Below are positions 48,076-57,760 of a stretch of DNA of 64,000 nt, piece by piece. The stretch lies in assembly GCA_021825365.1 (NCBI GenBank), contig JAKAHR010000010.1, positions 44,500 through 108,499 of the forward strand, in the 5' to 3' direction. The notes beneath the pieces are model-generated. The model was not told the DNA's origin. It searched no databases and worked only from the letters and a program-made list of their open reading frames with translations. The position numbers were made by a program, and so were the translations under genes. Position 1 is the first letter of the stretch, and the number at the start of each line of letters is the position of its first letter. The DNA comes from Nitrospirota bacterium. Lineage in GTDB: Bacteria; Nitrospirota; Thermodesulfovibrionia; Thermodesulfovibrionales; UBA6898.

Positions 48076-49431
48076 TTATTTCTTCGTTATCTCGTACTTG
48101 CCGTCTTTATCGATCTGGATGACGGCATTGAGAAATTTGATATTCTTAAAGCCGAGTTCCTTGAGATCTTCATAAGCTGACTCAGCCCTTATGCCCGTAA
48201 CGCAGTGGGTGACGATCAACTTATCTTTCGGAAGTTCCTTCGCCCTGTCCTGGATCTCAGAGGCCGGGATGTTTATCGCACCCCGCAGCATGCCGTTCAT
48301 CGCCTCATCTTTGTCGCGGACATCAAGGATCAGGACTCCGGGGTCCTTCTTTTCGACATAGTTCTTGAAGTCCTCGATCAGGACTTCTCCTGGCCTGGGC
48401 TTCCAGACATAGACGATCGAGGACGGCATCTCGCCCTGCAGCAGGAGCCCCCCGATCTTCTGCCACGAAGCGATGCCGCCATTGAGCAGCGTCGTGTCCT
48501 TGTAGCCCCATCCCCGGACAGTCCGGAAGGCTTCGGCGGGGATGCCCTCTCCATACAGGATGATGGGCGCAGACTTGTCTGCAGGGAACCTCTCCTTCGC
48601 AGATGCAAGACTTTCGGCAGGCACGGAAAAGGCGCCCTGGATATGTCCCGCTGCTGCCTGCTTTGCGGGCCTCAGGTCAACCAGCACGTGGGAGATGTCT
48701 TTTCCGATGAACTCCTTGAGAGATTCCGGCTCCGAGACGACGAGGTTCCCGGCCTTCTTCCATGCCGGCATGCCTTCATGGAATATCCTGACGTTGGTAT
48801 AGCCTGCCGCTTCCGCCCGCCGGGCGGAATCAGGGCTCAGCATTCAGGTGACTCCGGCACAGTAGAAGATGATCAATCTTCCCTTGTCCTTGGGGAGGAC
48901 CGCGTCTTTCGCCTGGTCGAATTTGTCGTTCGGCAGGGATACGGCAAAGGGAATGTGTCCTTCGAGATACCGGGGCCTTGGCCGTGAATCAACGATCACG
49001 AAATCACCCTTTTCCGGTCCGGCCGCTACGAGCTTCTGGACATCTTCGACGCGGGCGAGTTTTTCCGGGGCGATCTTTGCGGGCGGCTTTACCGAGACGC
49101 CGACCGCATACGGATTCTTTTCATCTCCCGTAAAGGTGACGCCGATCTCCTTGTCTTTGGGTATGGTCTCCAGTTTCTCGGCGCCTGTTACCGCGATGCC
49201 GTCACCAAACTTGACGACCCAGACGAGGCTTCCCACAGCCACCTGGATGGTCTTGAACTGGTTTGAAATTCCTACGAGCGTTCCCCGAATAACATTTGCC
49301 TGGGGCTGATGACACTGTTTGCATGTGCCGCCTACGGTTGGCTTGGCTGCCGCAGCCTGTCCGGCCGAGGCGACCAGCATGACCATTACGAGAAGAGATA
49401 CGGAGAGAGACGAAATCTTCCGGTGTCGCAT
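48076..49431 (-). CDS. Exported c-heme, triple-rhodanese protein, probable selenoprotein (UGA as Sec at 48844-48846)
   Basis: Read through an in-frame TGA, this is one 451-residue protein. It has a signal peptide (about 1-28), a heme c motif CKQCH (37-41), an N-terminal beta-like region, and three rhodanese-like domains (about 125-225, 232-330 and 345-445). Position 196, coded by TGA, sits in the first domain in FYCAGVT-U-MLSPDSARRA, where relatives have a cysteine five residues after C191. The second domain lacks its cysteine (G294), and the third keeps it (C410). A SECIS-like hairpin follows the TGA. The reading frames on both sides are contiguous and continue the same rhodanese fold, so I prefer Sec over pseudogene. 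Function is likely periplasmic sulfur transfer. Confidence 0.85.
48811..48829 (-). promoter_or_regulatory. SECIS-like hairpin downstream of the UGA codon
   Basis: On the minus strand TTCCGCCC-GGC-GGGCGGAA forms a perfect 8-bp stem with a 3-nt loop. Twenty-two bases separate the end of the TGA from the loop, whose first bases are GG. This fits the general rule for bacterial SECIS elements (hairpin inside the coding region, loop 16-37 nt after UGA, G at the start of the loop). Confidence 0.75.
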
Positions 49432-49465
49432 AGAAACCTCCGTCTAAAGTTGTAAGTTTAAGTTA

Positions 49466-49494
49466 AGTATATTCGATACAATATAACCTGTCAA
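49466..49494 (-). promoter_or_regulatory. Strong sigma-70 promoter of the selenoprotein gene
   Basis: On the minus strand TTGACA, a 17-nt spacer and TATACT lie about 35 nt upstream of the start codon at 49431. Both boxes are near consensus. The rest of the 288-nt gap up to 49719 shows no recognisable gene. Confidence 0.75.
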
Positions 49495-49719
49495 GGCGCC
49501 ACCTGCGATCTCCAGGCATCTGACTTCCCTCCAATGAGGTAGCGGTCTGCTTTCCGGTCCCCCCTGAATAGTCATAAGAATGCGGCTGTATCCCGAAACA
49601 CAAAGCGGTGTGCGTCCTTTCGGCGGAATAGACCTCTCCGGAGAGGGGATCACGTCTCTGACGAAATGACAGGGGTAGACGGGTCAGAAAGTGACACTGC
49701 CGGAGGATGATAGAGACGG

Positions 49720-51108
49720 CTACTTAATCTTGTATTCCTTGATCTTCGTCCTGAGGGTGTTGCGGTTGATGCCGAGGATCTTAGCGCTCTTGAGCTGATT
49801 GCCTCCCGTCTCCTTCATGACAATGGCGATGAGCGCCTTTTCCACCTCGGAGAGTACGGTGTCATACAGATTGCAGTTTGTCGCCTTGGTCATGTCCTTC
49901 AAATATCGTTTCAGCTTTTCTTCGAGAAACTCCTTGATCGATCCGGAGGTGTCATCTTCCAGGAGGAGATCTTTCTTTTCGATAACCGATCCTGAAGAGA
50001 GGACGCATGCCCTCTTGATGACATTTTCCAGTTCTCTGACATTACCCGGCCAATCGAATTTCATGATGGCGGCCCGGGCTTCCTTGGCGAGATCCTTCTC
50101 TCCGGTCTCCAGTTTCTCGGCGGCATCCTTGAGAAAATGCTTTACCAGCAAGGTAATGTCTTCTTTTCTTTCCCGGAGCGGAGGGAGTTTTATCTGAACC
50201 ACGTTGAATCGGTAATACAGGTCTTCCCTGAAGGTGCCCTTCGCCACTGCCTCCCGGAGGTTCTTGTTTGTCGCTCCGATGATGCGTACATCAGCCTTTA
50301 CCGGCTCCGTGCTTCCGAGGGGGGTGAAGTCTTTCTCCTGGATGAAGCGAAGGAGTTTGGCCTGCAGTCCGGGTTCCATCTCGGATATCTCGTCGAGGAA
50401 CAAAGTGCCTCCGCCTGCTGCCTCCACCTTTCCCCGTTTATCTTCGACCGCTCCGGTGAAGGCCCCCTTTTTGTGGCCGAAGAGTTCAGACTCGAGAAGG
50501 TCCTTGGGCACGGATGCCGAATTTATCGCCACGAAGGGACCGAGGGAGCGGCGGCTGTTATAGTGAATCGCCTTTGCCACAAGTTCCTTCCCGGTACCGC
50601 TCTCACCGGTGATAAGCACGGTGATGTCCTTGGGTGCGACCCGTCCTATGTCCTTAAAGACCTTAAGCATACCAGGACTCTTGCCGACAATGAGGGGGCT
50701 TTCCGTCTCGAAGGCCGTTTTCTTCAGTTCCCTGAGCTCCTCCCTGATAAGGAGGTCCCTGAAGGCCTTTTCGACCACGATCTTGAGTTCTTCGATGTCG
50801 AAGGGCTTCTCGAGGTAATCGTACGCCCCTTCCTTCATGGCGGTGATGCTGCTCTGCATCTGTGCATGCGCGGTGATCATGATGACGATGGTGTCAGGGC
50901 TCGACGAGTGTATTTCCCTGAGGCCGTCCAGGCCGTTGCCGTCGGGCAGCATCAGGTCGAGCAGCACGACCCGATGGTTATCCAGGGCGCGCAGGCCGGA
51001 GGCCAGCCGTGTCCGCGACGTGATGCCGTATCCCAGCGGCTCAAGCGTCTTCTTGATGACCCAGATGATGCTTTCGTCATCATCGATGACTAATACTTTA
51101 TTGCTCAT
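49720..51108 (-). CDS. ntrC: NtrC-type sigma-54-dependent response regulator
   Basis: This 462-residue protein has a receiver with phosphoacceptor D51 in LLDLMLPD, a AAA+ domain with GESGTGKE and KKGAFTGAVED, and a Fis-type HTH (NQLKSAKILGINRNTLRTKIKEY). The C-terminal HTH is very close to that of classical NtrC (GlnG), which supports a nitrogen-type regulator, although the target genes are not in the window. It overlaps the kinase gene by 11 nt. Confidence 0.9.
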   Translation of the reverse strand: MSNKVLVIDDDESIIWVIKKTLEPLGYGITSRTRLASGLRALDNHRVVLLDLMLPDGNGLDGLREIHSSSPDTIVIMITAHAQMQSSITAMKEGAYDYLEKPFDIEELKIVVEKAFRDLLIREELRELKKTAFETESPLIVGKSPGMLKVFKDIGRVAPKDITVLITGESGTGKELVAKAIHYNSRRSLGPFVAINSASVPKDLLESELFGHKKGAFTGAVEDKRGKVEAAGGGTLFLDEISEMEPGLQAKLLRFIQEKDFTPLGSTEPVKADVRIIGATNKNLREAVAKGTFREDLYYRFNVVQIKLPPLRERKEDITLLVKHFLKDAAEKLETGEKDLAKEARAAIMKFDWPGNVRELENVIKRACVLSSGSVIEKKDLLLEDDTSGSIKEFLEEKLKRYLKDMTKATNCNLYDTVLSEVEKALIAIVMKETGGNQLKSAKILGINRNTLRTKIKEYKIK

Positions 51109-52138
51109 TGGTTTCGAAAGGAATGTAGACGAGAAAGGTCGAACCTTTGCCCGGCTCGCTTCTGACCTTTATCAGCCCCCCGTGATCTTTGATGATCTTC
51201 TTCGAAAAAGCAAGACCTATGCCAGTGCCCTGTTTCTTCTTTGTGTAAAGGGGCATGAAGATCTTCGGGAGTTCTCCGGCAGGGATCCCCTTCCCCGTGT
51301 CCCTGATTGCTATCACCGCCCAACGCTTCATCTTCCCCTCGGCCCTCACTGACTCGTGAGACGGATATGTCGCGATTTCGAGTTTCCCACCCTTTTTCAT
51401 GGACTCCACAGCATTCTTCGTAATGTTAAGAAAAACCTGTAAAAGTTTGGCCTCATCTCCCCTTACCTGGGGGAGACTCGGGTCATAGAGCCGGCTCAGG
51501 CTGATTCCCGCCTTCTTCAGGGAGATATCGATGACTGCCAGCGCTTTTTCCATCACCTCGTGGATGTTCACGGGGTTGAAGGACGGCTTCTTGCAGATGG
51601 TAAGGTACCCGTGGAGGATGGCGTTGAGTCTGTCGGTCTCCCTGATGATCAGATCGGTATATTCGTCAATAGACGCATTGTGGGTTTTATGCCGCAGGAG
51701 CTGTGCAGCGCCCTTGATTCCTCCCAAGGGATTTTTTATCTCATGGGCGATCGTGCCTATAAGATATACGACGGAGTCGAAATCGTAATCCCCCCTCTCG
51801 GCAAGACTTATGTTCTCTGATATGGAAAGGACGGCGCCCTCTATCCTGTTGTCCGAGAAGAACGGGGAGAGGTTGAAATCAATATCAACGCCCTGGCCGA
51901 TGTCGAGACTCATCGACCTGCCCCTGAAAGACCTGCCCTCGGCAAGGGTCTTCTTGATAAGGGGAGAGAAGGATTTTTCACCTTTGAACACTTGCGAAGC
52001 TTTTTTTCCAACGACATTTTTTGATCCCCTCCCCAGGATTTCCTCGGCGGTCTTGTTGAGGAAGATGACCTTCGCCTCCCTGTCGAAGAGAATGACCGCC
52101 TCTTCAAGACTATTAATGATCGCCTCAAATGATATCAT
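51098..52138 (-). CDS. NtrB-like PAS sensor histidine kinase
   Basis: This 346-residue soluble kinase has a PAS domain (about 1-120), a HisKA domain with the H box GTIAHEIKNPLGGIKGAAQL, which is close to NtrB, and a HATPase domain with DTGKGIP and GTGIGLAFSK. I chose the ATG at 52138, which gives MISFEAIINSLEEAV; in-frame starts farther upstream add 32 residues without family likeness. It forms an operon with the NtrC-type gene. Confidence 0.9.
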   Translation of the reverse strand: MISFEAIINSLEEAVILFDREAKVIFLNKTAEEILGRGSKNVVGKKASQVFKGEKSFSPLIKKTLAEGRSFRGRSMSLDIGQGVDIDFNLSPFFSDNRIEGAVLSISENISLAERGDYDFDSVVYLIGTIAHEIKNPLGGIKGAAQLLRHKTHNASIDEYTDLIIRETDRLNAILHGYLTICKKPSFNPVNIHEVMEKALAVIDISLKKAGISLSRLYDPSLPQVRGDEAKLLQVFLNITKNAVESMKKGGKLEIATYPSHESVRAEGKMKRWAVIAIRDTGKGIPAGELPKIFMPLYTKKKQGTGIGLAFSKKIIKDHGGLIKVRSEPGKGSTFLVYIPFETNEQ

Positions 52139-52351
52139 GCCGGGATATGTGCGTACGGAGGATGTCCATGCAAGGCCCTCTGAGAACAAGAGATACATCC
52201 GTGATCCCACAGACAGGGTGATGAATAACTGCACTGTCCTGCGGCGCCCCGTGAACGATTAGAACTCTATCACAGAAATCCATATTTTGCAAACGCTCCC
52301 GGAAGAGGCGTTATTTTTCTTTATTATCAACCGCTTTATAGAAGGCATGCG

Positions 52352-52381
52352 TTGACAGGGGGGTGCTTTACCTGCTACAAT
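52352..52381 (+). promoter_or_regulatory. Sigma-70 promoter of the rpsU-yqeY-dnaG-rpoD operon
   Basis: TTGACA (52352-52357), an 18-nt spacer and TACAAT (52376-52381) lie 36 nt upstream of rpsU, whose start is preceded by GGGAGGAG. Confidence 0.7.
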
Positions 52382-52416
52382 GTCATACTTTTTAAACAGG
52401 GAGGAGTGATAGATGG

Positions 52417-52614
52417 ATGCCCTCAATCAGGGTAAGGGAAAATGACTCGTTTGAGAATGCTCTGAAGAAGTTCAAGAAGCAGTGTGAAAAGGAAGGAATA
52501 CTTTCCGAGATAAAGAAGAGAGAGCATTACGACAAACCGAGCGTCAAAAAGAAGAAGAAGGCCATCGCCGCCCGCAAGAAGGCGATGAAGCGGGTTCGGA
52601 TGTCTTCGCGCTAG
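52417..52614 (+). CDS. rpsU: 30S ribosomal protein S21
   Basis: A 65-residue very basic protein with the S21 signature [18 protein letters not shown] chose the ATG at 52417, giving MPSIRVRE, over the overlapping ATG at 52413 in another frame. It leads the macromolecular synthesis operon and is followed 1 nt later by the yqeY-like gene. Confidence 0.96.
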   Translation: MPSIRVRENDSFENALKKFKKQCEKEGILSEIKKREHYDKPSVKKKKKAIAARKKAMKRVRMSSR

Positions 52615-52615
52615 C

Positions 52616-53065
52616 ATGCCCCTGTTGCCGATCATTGAAGCCGACGTAAAGGCAGCTTTAAAGTCTTCTGAAAAAGTGAAGCTGTCCGTCTTGCGCCTGC
52701 TCAAGGCGGCGATCAAGAACAGGCAGATAGAAAAGGGACAGGAACTTTCCGATGAGGAGATCTTGGCCGTCATCTCGACCCTCATAAAGCAACGGAGGGA
52801 ATCCATCGAGCAGTTCTCCCGGGGCGGCCGGGCCGACCTTGTTGAACAGGAACAGCAGGAGATGGCCGTCCTTCAGGCGTATATGCCGCATCAGCTCTCT
52901 CCCGAAGATATCGACAGGCTGATCCGTGAGGCCATACAGGCATCGGGGGCCGCGGGAGAGGCTGACCTGGGCAAGGTCATGCGCATCCTCGCGCCTCGCA
53001 TCAAAGGAGTTGCCGACGGGAAGATCGTAAACAACCGCGTCCGGGAACTGCTGCAGCCGTCCTGA
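52616..53065 (+). CDS. yqeY: GatB/YqeY domain protein
   Basis: This 149-residue protein matches the YqeY family, with the pattern RLLKAAIKNRQIEKG, RRESIEQFSRGGRADLVEQE and the C-terminal GKVMRILAPRIKGVADGKIVN. YqeY resembles the tail domain of the amidotransferase GatB; its exact job is unsettled, although a tRNA-binding role is assumed. The position between rpsU and dnaG is conserved in many bacteria. Confidence 0.95.
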   Translation: MPLLPIIEADVKAALKSSEKVKLSVLRLLKAAIKNRQIEKGQELSDEEILAVISTLIKQRRESIEQFSRGGRADLVEQEQQEMAVLQAYMPHQLSPEDIDRLIREAIQASGAAGEADLGKVMRILAPRIKGVADGKIVNNRVRELLQPS

Positions 53066-53197
53066 TCTTTTCGGGGCAGGGGATCTATTCTTCGGAGTGT
53101 AGGCTGTTGCATATCCATTTGCCCCGTCTGCCGCAAGCCTGCCTCCACACATTCCCCGGGAGTTCATGGTAGAATAAACAAATTCTGCGGGGAATAG

Positions 53198-54877
53198 ATG
53201 AGGACATCCGGACTTCTCGAAGAGATAAAATCAAGGGTCGACATTGTGGATTTCATTTCCTCCTATGTCCACCTCAAGAAGGCCGGCCAGAACTGGAAGG
53301 GCGTCTGCCCTTTTCATTCGGAGAAGACCCCGTCGTTTATGGTCAGCCCCTCCAAACAGATATTCCACTGCTTCGGGTGCAGCGCGGGCGGTGATGTCAT
53401 CACCTTCGCATCAAAGTATGAAAATATCACCTTTAACGAGGCCCTGACGCTTCTTGCAAAGAAGGCCGGAATTCCTCTCGACCAGGGGAAACAGGCGTCG
53501 CGCGCATATGAAAAACAGGAGAGGATACGCGACGCGCTGCGCCATGCGGCAGAATTCTATGCGAGAAAACTCCAGGATTCGGACACAGCCCGGGATTATG
53601 TGAAACGGCGTGGCGTCAGTGTCTCATCACTCGAGCAGTTCGGTATCGGCTATGCGCCGCAGGGGTGGGATCATCTCCTGCGCCATCTGCGCAGGGCCGG
53701 ATTCGGCGACGACATCATACGGGAGGCAGGGCTTGCAGTCGCCGGCACAAAGGGACTGTATGATATGTTCAGAAACAGGATCATGTTTCCCATTAAGGGA
53801 ACCGGCGGTTCAGTACTGGCATTCGGCGGAAGAGCGATGGACGATGCGACGCCGAAGTATATCAATTCACCCGAGACGACGGTTTTCAAGAAGTCAGATA
53901 CCCTCTTTGGGCTCCACGAGGCCAAGGAAACAATCCGCCGCGAGGACTGCGTCGTCATCGTGGAGGGCTACATGGATGTCATCATCTGCCATCAGCACGG
54001 CTTCTCTCACGCCGTCGCTCCGCTGGGTACCGCGCTGACAGCAGGCCAAATCCGAAAGCTGAGGACGATGACCGGCAACGCTCTCCTCGTTTTTGACGGT
54101 GACGACGCGGGGAAGGCGGCTGCGCGGCGGGTACTCCCGCTGGTCAGCGAGCGAAATTTCCGTACCCGTGTGCTGATGCTTCCCCCGGATGAGGACCCTG
54201 ACAGTTTTCTGAGGAAACAGGGGAAGGATGCTTTTGCAGAGCTCCTGAAGGGAGCAGGGTCGATGGTGGGATTCATCCTCAACACGTCTCGCGGCGGGAA
54301 GGCCGAAACGGTGAGAGAGGCACTCGGAGTACTTGCCGTTATGGAGGACACCCTTCTGGCCGACGAACTGCTGGGTGAACTGGCCGCGGGATCGAAGATC
54401 GATGAGACGACGATCCGCAGGGAATTCCTGAAGATGAAGAAGCCGGCTGCCGCAACGTCTGCAGCAGTCCAGGGCAGGGATCTGGTGATGATCCAGCGGG
54501 CGGAGAGGCTCCTCCTCAGCGCCATCGTCGCCTTTCCCGACAGGGCGGATTTCGTGCTTTCGCGTATTGACGCGGCCGACATCAGGGACAAGATCGTGGG
54601 GGCGTTGCTCCGGCGTTTCGCTGTCGCCGGCACTATCAGTGATATGACCCCGATCCTCGAAGAGGCGTCTGAAGAGGAGCGGGCGCTGGTGACGAAACTT
54701 TCCGTTGAACCGGGTTTCGATACGGAGAATGTGGAGCGCATCATCGATGACTGTGTGCGGACGATCGAAAGGCGCAAGCTCGAAGAACGGCATCAACGGG
54801 CCCAGCAGTCCGGCGATACCGCCGACCTAAATGAATACCTTGATGAGAAGCGTCGCTTTGTGAAGGAAGCCGGATGA
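53198..54877 (+). CDS. dnaG: DNA primase
   Basis: This 559-residue primase has the N-terminal CHC2 zinc finger ([11 protein letters not shown] ... FHCFGC), the RNA polymerase and Toprim domain with VEGYMDVI and [11 protein letters not shown], and a helical C-terminal domain that would bind DnaB helicase. It synthesises primers for replication. Its last bases overlap the rpoD start (ATGA). Confidence 0.97.
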   Translation: MRTSGLLEEIKSRVDIVDFISSYVHLKKAGQNWKGVCPFHSEKTPSFMVSPSKQIFHCFGCSAGGDVITFASKYENITFNEALTLLAKKAGIPLDQGKQASRAYEKQERIRDALRHAAEFYARKLQDSDTARDYVKRRGVSVSSLEQFGIGYAPQGWDHLLRHLRRAGFGDDIIREAGLAVAGTKGLYDMFRNRIMFPIKGTGGSVLAFGGRAMDDATPKYINSPETTVFKKSDTLFGLHEAKETIRREDCVVIVEGYMDVIICHQHGFSHAVAPLGTALTAGQIRKLRTMTGNALLVFDGDDAGKAAARRVLPLVSERNFRTRVLMLPPDEDPDSFLRKQGKDAFAELLKGAGSMVGFILNTSRGGKAETVREALGVLAVMEDTLLADELLGELAAGSKIDETTIRREFLKMKKPAAATSAAVQGRDLVMIQRAERLLLSAIVAFPDRADFVLSRIDAADIRDKIVGALLRRFAVAGTISDMTPILEEASEEERALVTKLSVEPGFDTENVERIIDDCVRTIERRKLEERHQRAQQSGDTADLNEYLDEKRRFVKEAG

Positions 54878-56364
54878 GAAGAGACGAAGAAGAGTATTTC
54901 GACGACTACGAAGAGCAGCCTGAAAAAGAGCCGGCAGATGAGTTTGCCGAGGAGGATTCCGACGCCGGGGAAGAGGCGGAGGCACCGCAGGGGGGCTTCC
55001 TGCTTGAAGGCGAACAGGACCCCATCCGTATCTATCTGAAGGAGATGGGCGGCGTACCTCTGCTGACCAAAGAGGGAGAAGTGGAGATCGCCCGCCGGAT
55101 AGAGCATGAAAAAGAAAAGGTGGTCAGGACGGTTTTTGCGCTTCCCTTTGCCCTCCAGAAGATCGTGGCCCTGGGAGAGATGGTGGAAAGGGGGGATGCC
55201 CCTCTGGAAGAGATAGTCCAGCTCTGGGAGGATGAAGGGGTTGAGGTGGACCTCGTCTACGAGCGCGAAAAGTTCTCACGCGTCACCGTTCAGGTGGAGA
55301 AGCTGCTCGATAAGAGGAAGTCCCTGCTGGCCAAACTTCTGGCCGGGAAAGGGGTCAAGACCGAGAAACCCCTGGCGGAGAACCTCGATGCCGTCATAGA
55401 GTTTATCCGCCAGCTTAACCTCAAGGATGATGTTGTCACCGCATTTTCCGAGGAGATCAAGAGGGCTGCGGCCGAGATAGAACAGCTCGCCGGCCGAGCG
55501 GGGGAAACCCGCGGACCTGTTCCTCCTGCCGGCGGAAATCGTGACGAAATCCTCAGGAAGGAAGAGTATTACGGCGTCGGACAGGAGGAACTGCTCCGGG
55601 TCTCGAAGGAGCTGGAGGAGGGGGAAAGGGCGATCAGGGAATCAAAAGATGCCCTGATCGAAGCGAACCTGAGGCTGGTTATCAGCGTCGTCAAGAAATA
55701 CATAGGCAGGGGCCTCAGTTTTTCCGATCTGATTCAGGAGGGAAACGTGGGGCTGATGCGCGCGGTGGACAAGTTTGAGTACCGGCGCGGTTACAAGTTC
55801 AGCACGTATGCCACCTGGTGGATACGGCAGGCGATTACGCGGGCGATCGCGGAACAGTCAAGGACAATAAGGATACCGGTCCATATGGTCGAGGCGGTCA
55901 ATCGTATGACCAGGAACGTGCGGGAGTTTGTGCAGGAAAGGGGGCGGGAACCGTCCCCGGAAGAGATTGCGGACCGTATGAAGCTGCCGGTGGAGAAGGT
56001 GCGGGCCATGCTGAAGCTCTCACGGGAGCCGGTTTCCCTGGAGACGCCTGTTGGGGAAGACGAGGACAGCCAGATCCGCGACTTCATCGAGGACAAGAAC
56101 ACCCTCTCCCCCCTTGACCTCGCCATGCGCGATGACATGAAGCGGTCTATCGACAGGGCGCTCTCGTCCCTGACCGACCGGGAGAGGTCGATTATTATGA
56201 AGCGTTTCGGGCTCGGAGATGATGTCCCCCACACCCTTGAAGAGGTGGGTCTCGAATTCGAGGTCACCCGGGAGCGGGTACGCCAGATCGAAGTCAAGGC
56301 GATCAGGAAATTGAGACATCCGTCACGCTCCAAGTGGCTTCGCGAGTTCATCGAAGGTCCTTGA
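54874..56364 (+). CDS. rpoD: Primary RNA polymerase sigma factor (sigma-70)
   Basis: This 496-residue protein has an acidic N-terminal stretch instead of a typical region 1.1, region 1.2 ([11 protein letters not shown]), region 2 ([22 protein letters not shown] and [19 protein letters not shown]), region 3 and region 4 with the [22 protein letters not shown]. It is the housekeeping sigma factor, in the usual place after dnaG. Confidence 0.97.
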   Translation: MRRDEEEYFDDYEEQPEKEPADEFAEEDSDAGEEAEAPQGGFLLEGEQDPIRIYLKEMGGVPLLTKEGEVEIARRIEHEKEKVVRTVFALPFALQKIVALGEMVERGDAPLEEIVQLWEDEGVEVDLVYEREKFSRVTVQVEKLLDKRKSLLAKLLAGKGVKTEKPLAENLDAVIEFIRQLNLKDDVVTAFSEEIKRAAAEIEQLAGRAGETRGPVPPAGGNRDEILRKEEYYGVGQEELLRVSKELEEGERAIRESKDALIEANLRLVISVVKKYIGRGLSFSDLIQEGNVGLMRAVDKFEYRRGYKFSTYATWWIRQAITRAIAEQSRTIRIPVHMVEAVNRMTRNVREFVQERGREPSPEEIADRMKLPVEKVRAMLKLSREPVSLETPVGEDEDSQIRDFIEDKNTLSPLDLAMRDDMKRSIDRALSSLTDRERSIIMKRFGLGDDVPHTLEEVGLEFEVTRERVRQIEVKAIRKLRHPSRSKWLREFIEGP

Positions 56365-56439
56365 CTTAGGGAGGCAACGGCAATTATAGTAACAAGTTAC
56401 GGGTTGGTTTCGCGTCGCACAATGCCCGCGCTATGTCGG

Positions 56440-56515
56440 GGGCCCATAGCTCAGCTGGTAGAGCTACCGGCTCATAACCGGTTGGTCCCAGGTTCGAGTC
56501 CTGGTGGGCCCACCA
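56440..56515 (+). tRNA. tRNA with CAU anticodon (tRNA-Met or tRNA-Ile2)
   Basis: This 76-nt gene folds into a complete cloverleaf: acceptor GGGCCCA/TGGGCCC, D stem GCTC/GAGC, anticodon stem ACCGG/CCGGT with loop CTCATAA (anticodon CAT), T stem CCAGG/CCTGG with TTCGAGT, and an encoded CCA. The first acceptor pair is normal (G1-C72), so it is not an initiator. Elongator Met and lysidine-modified Ile2 cannot be separated here. Confidence 0.95.
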
Positions 56516-56531
56516 TATTCCGGGAGGGGTT

Positions 56532-57242
56532 GTGAAGGATCTGATCACACGTCTGGTCTCGCTGCAGCAGATAGATACGCGCATTCTCGAAAAACGGGCG
56601 TTTATCGACAAGGTCCCCGGCCGTATCAATGAGGTGGACGAGCCGCTGAAGGCGGCCAAGGCGGAGTTGGAACGCGTGAAGCAAAAGAACGAAGCCTCCG
56701 CCAGGAAGAAGAAGGAAAAAGAGCAACTCCTCGAGGAGATCAACGACAAGATCAAGAAGGCAAAAGGCCGCATCGCCGATCTCAAGACCAATAAGGAATA
56801 TCAGGCCCACCTCAAGGAGATAGAGGCGTCGGAACGGGAAATCAGATCCATCGAGGACCAGATACTCGTAATCATGGAGGAGATGGAGAAGTCCCTGCAG
56901 AATCAGCAGCAGATAGCAGGCCGGGTAAAGACAGAGGAAGATAACCTCAATGTATTCCGAAAAGGACTCGAGGAAGAGGTTGCTCAGTACGAGAAGGAGT
57001 TGGAGGGGCTTAAGGCGGAGCGGGGCGACCTCGCCGCATCAGTCGACAGGGATGTATATAACGCGTATATGACTCTTCTCTCCACCGGCAACGGCGTCGC
57101 CGTGACGAGCGCCAGGAATGAGATCTGCACCGGCTGCAACATGAATATTCCTCCCCAGCTCTTTGTAGAACTCAGGAAGGGCGAGGAACTTATCCAGTGC
57201 CCCCAGTGCCGGCGCATTCTGTTCTATTCTGAAGAACAGTGA
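56532..57242 (+). CDS. Coiled-coil protein with C4 zinc ribbon
   Basis: This 236-residue protein has a long coiled coil (about 20-175) and a C-terminal zinc ribbon formed by CTGCNMNIPPQL and CPQCRRILFY. It belongs to the conserved CT398/DUF164 family, often found near the tail of bacterial core operons; its role is unknown but RNA polymerase or flagellar partners have been proposed for some. The start is a GTG at 56532, preceded by GGGAGGGG. It lies 16 nt after the tRNA. Confidence 0.88.
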   Translation: MKDLITRLVSLQQIDTRILEKRAFIDKVPGRINEVDEPLKAAKAELERVKQKNEASARKKKEKEQLLEEINDKIKKAKGRIADLKTNKEYQAHLKEIEASEREIRSIEDQILVIMEEMEKSLQNQQQIAGRVKTEEDNLNVFRKGLEEEVAQYEKELEGLKAERGDLAASVDRDVYNAYMTLLSTGNGVAVTSARNEICTGCNMNIPPQLFVELRKGEELIQCPQCRRILFYSEEQ

Positions 57243-57246
57243 CCCC

Positions 57247-57275
57247 TTCCCAAAACTCAGGAAATATTATATAAT
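57247..57275 (+). promoter_or_regulatory. Promoter of rnpB
   Basis: TTCCCA, a 17-nt spacer and a perfect TATAAT (57270-57275) would start transcription about 57282-57290, right at the RNA's 5' end. The -35 box is only 4 of 6. Confidence 0.45.
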
Positions 57276-57291
57276 GATTTAAATTTTTTAT

Positions 57292-57719
57292 AGCCGGAGC
57301 AGCACAGGTGGCCGCCCGGCCCGGCAAAGACGGGACGGGAGGAAAGTCCGAGCTCCACAGGGTAAGGCGCTCCGTAACGCGGAGTCCCGGCAACGGGAAG
57401 GAAAGTGCCACAGAAAGGGAAACCACCCCGCTATTTCGGGGAACGGGTGAAAAGGTGGCCGCCTCGGCGGCTCCATCGGGAAACCGGCGGAAGGTAAAAG
57501 CTCACCAGTGCCTCGGGTGACCGGGCAGCTTGGAAAACCCCGCCTGGAGCAAGGCCAAATAGGTTCCGCCTTGAGAGGTGCCCCTTCGAATCCTCGCCTC
57601 GGCGGGGAGGCGGAACGGGTTAGGCCGCACGATCTCTTCCGGAAGGGAGGGACACAGATGAATGGCCACGACTCCCTTCGGGGAGTACAGAACTCGGCTT
57701 ATGGGCTGCTCCGGCTGTA
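57292..57719 (+). ncRNA. rnpB: RNase P RNA (class A)
   Basis: The P1 helix is formed by GCCGGAGCAGC at the 5' end and GCTGCTCCGGC at the 3' end. The conserved cores are visible: GAGGAAAGTCCGAGCTCCACAG, GGTAAGGCG-like P3 region, GGCAACGGGAAGGAAAGTGCCACAGAAA, GCAAGGCCAAAT, GATGAATGGCC and TACAGAACTCGGCTTAT. It processes tRNA 5' ends together with RnpA. Eight or more T residues follow the 3' end and probably end transcription. Confidence 0.96.
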
Positions 57720-57760
57720 ATTTTTTTTTAGGGGTGGCCGGATATTCCGGGAAGGAAGGC

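Noticed and set aside
48844..48846. Stop codon making the rhodanese locus two genes or a pseudogene
   Set aside because: The two parts share one frame with no gap, complete a single rhodanese domain and are followed by a SECIS-like hairpin; an independent start at the ATG next to the TGA would begin in the middle of the domain and lack a signal peptide.
49444..49653. Small minus-strand open frame of 69 codons
   Set aside because: It overlaps the strong promoter of the selenoprotein gene, has no ribosome-binding site and shows no protein-like pattern.
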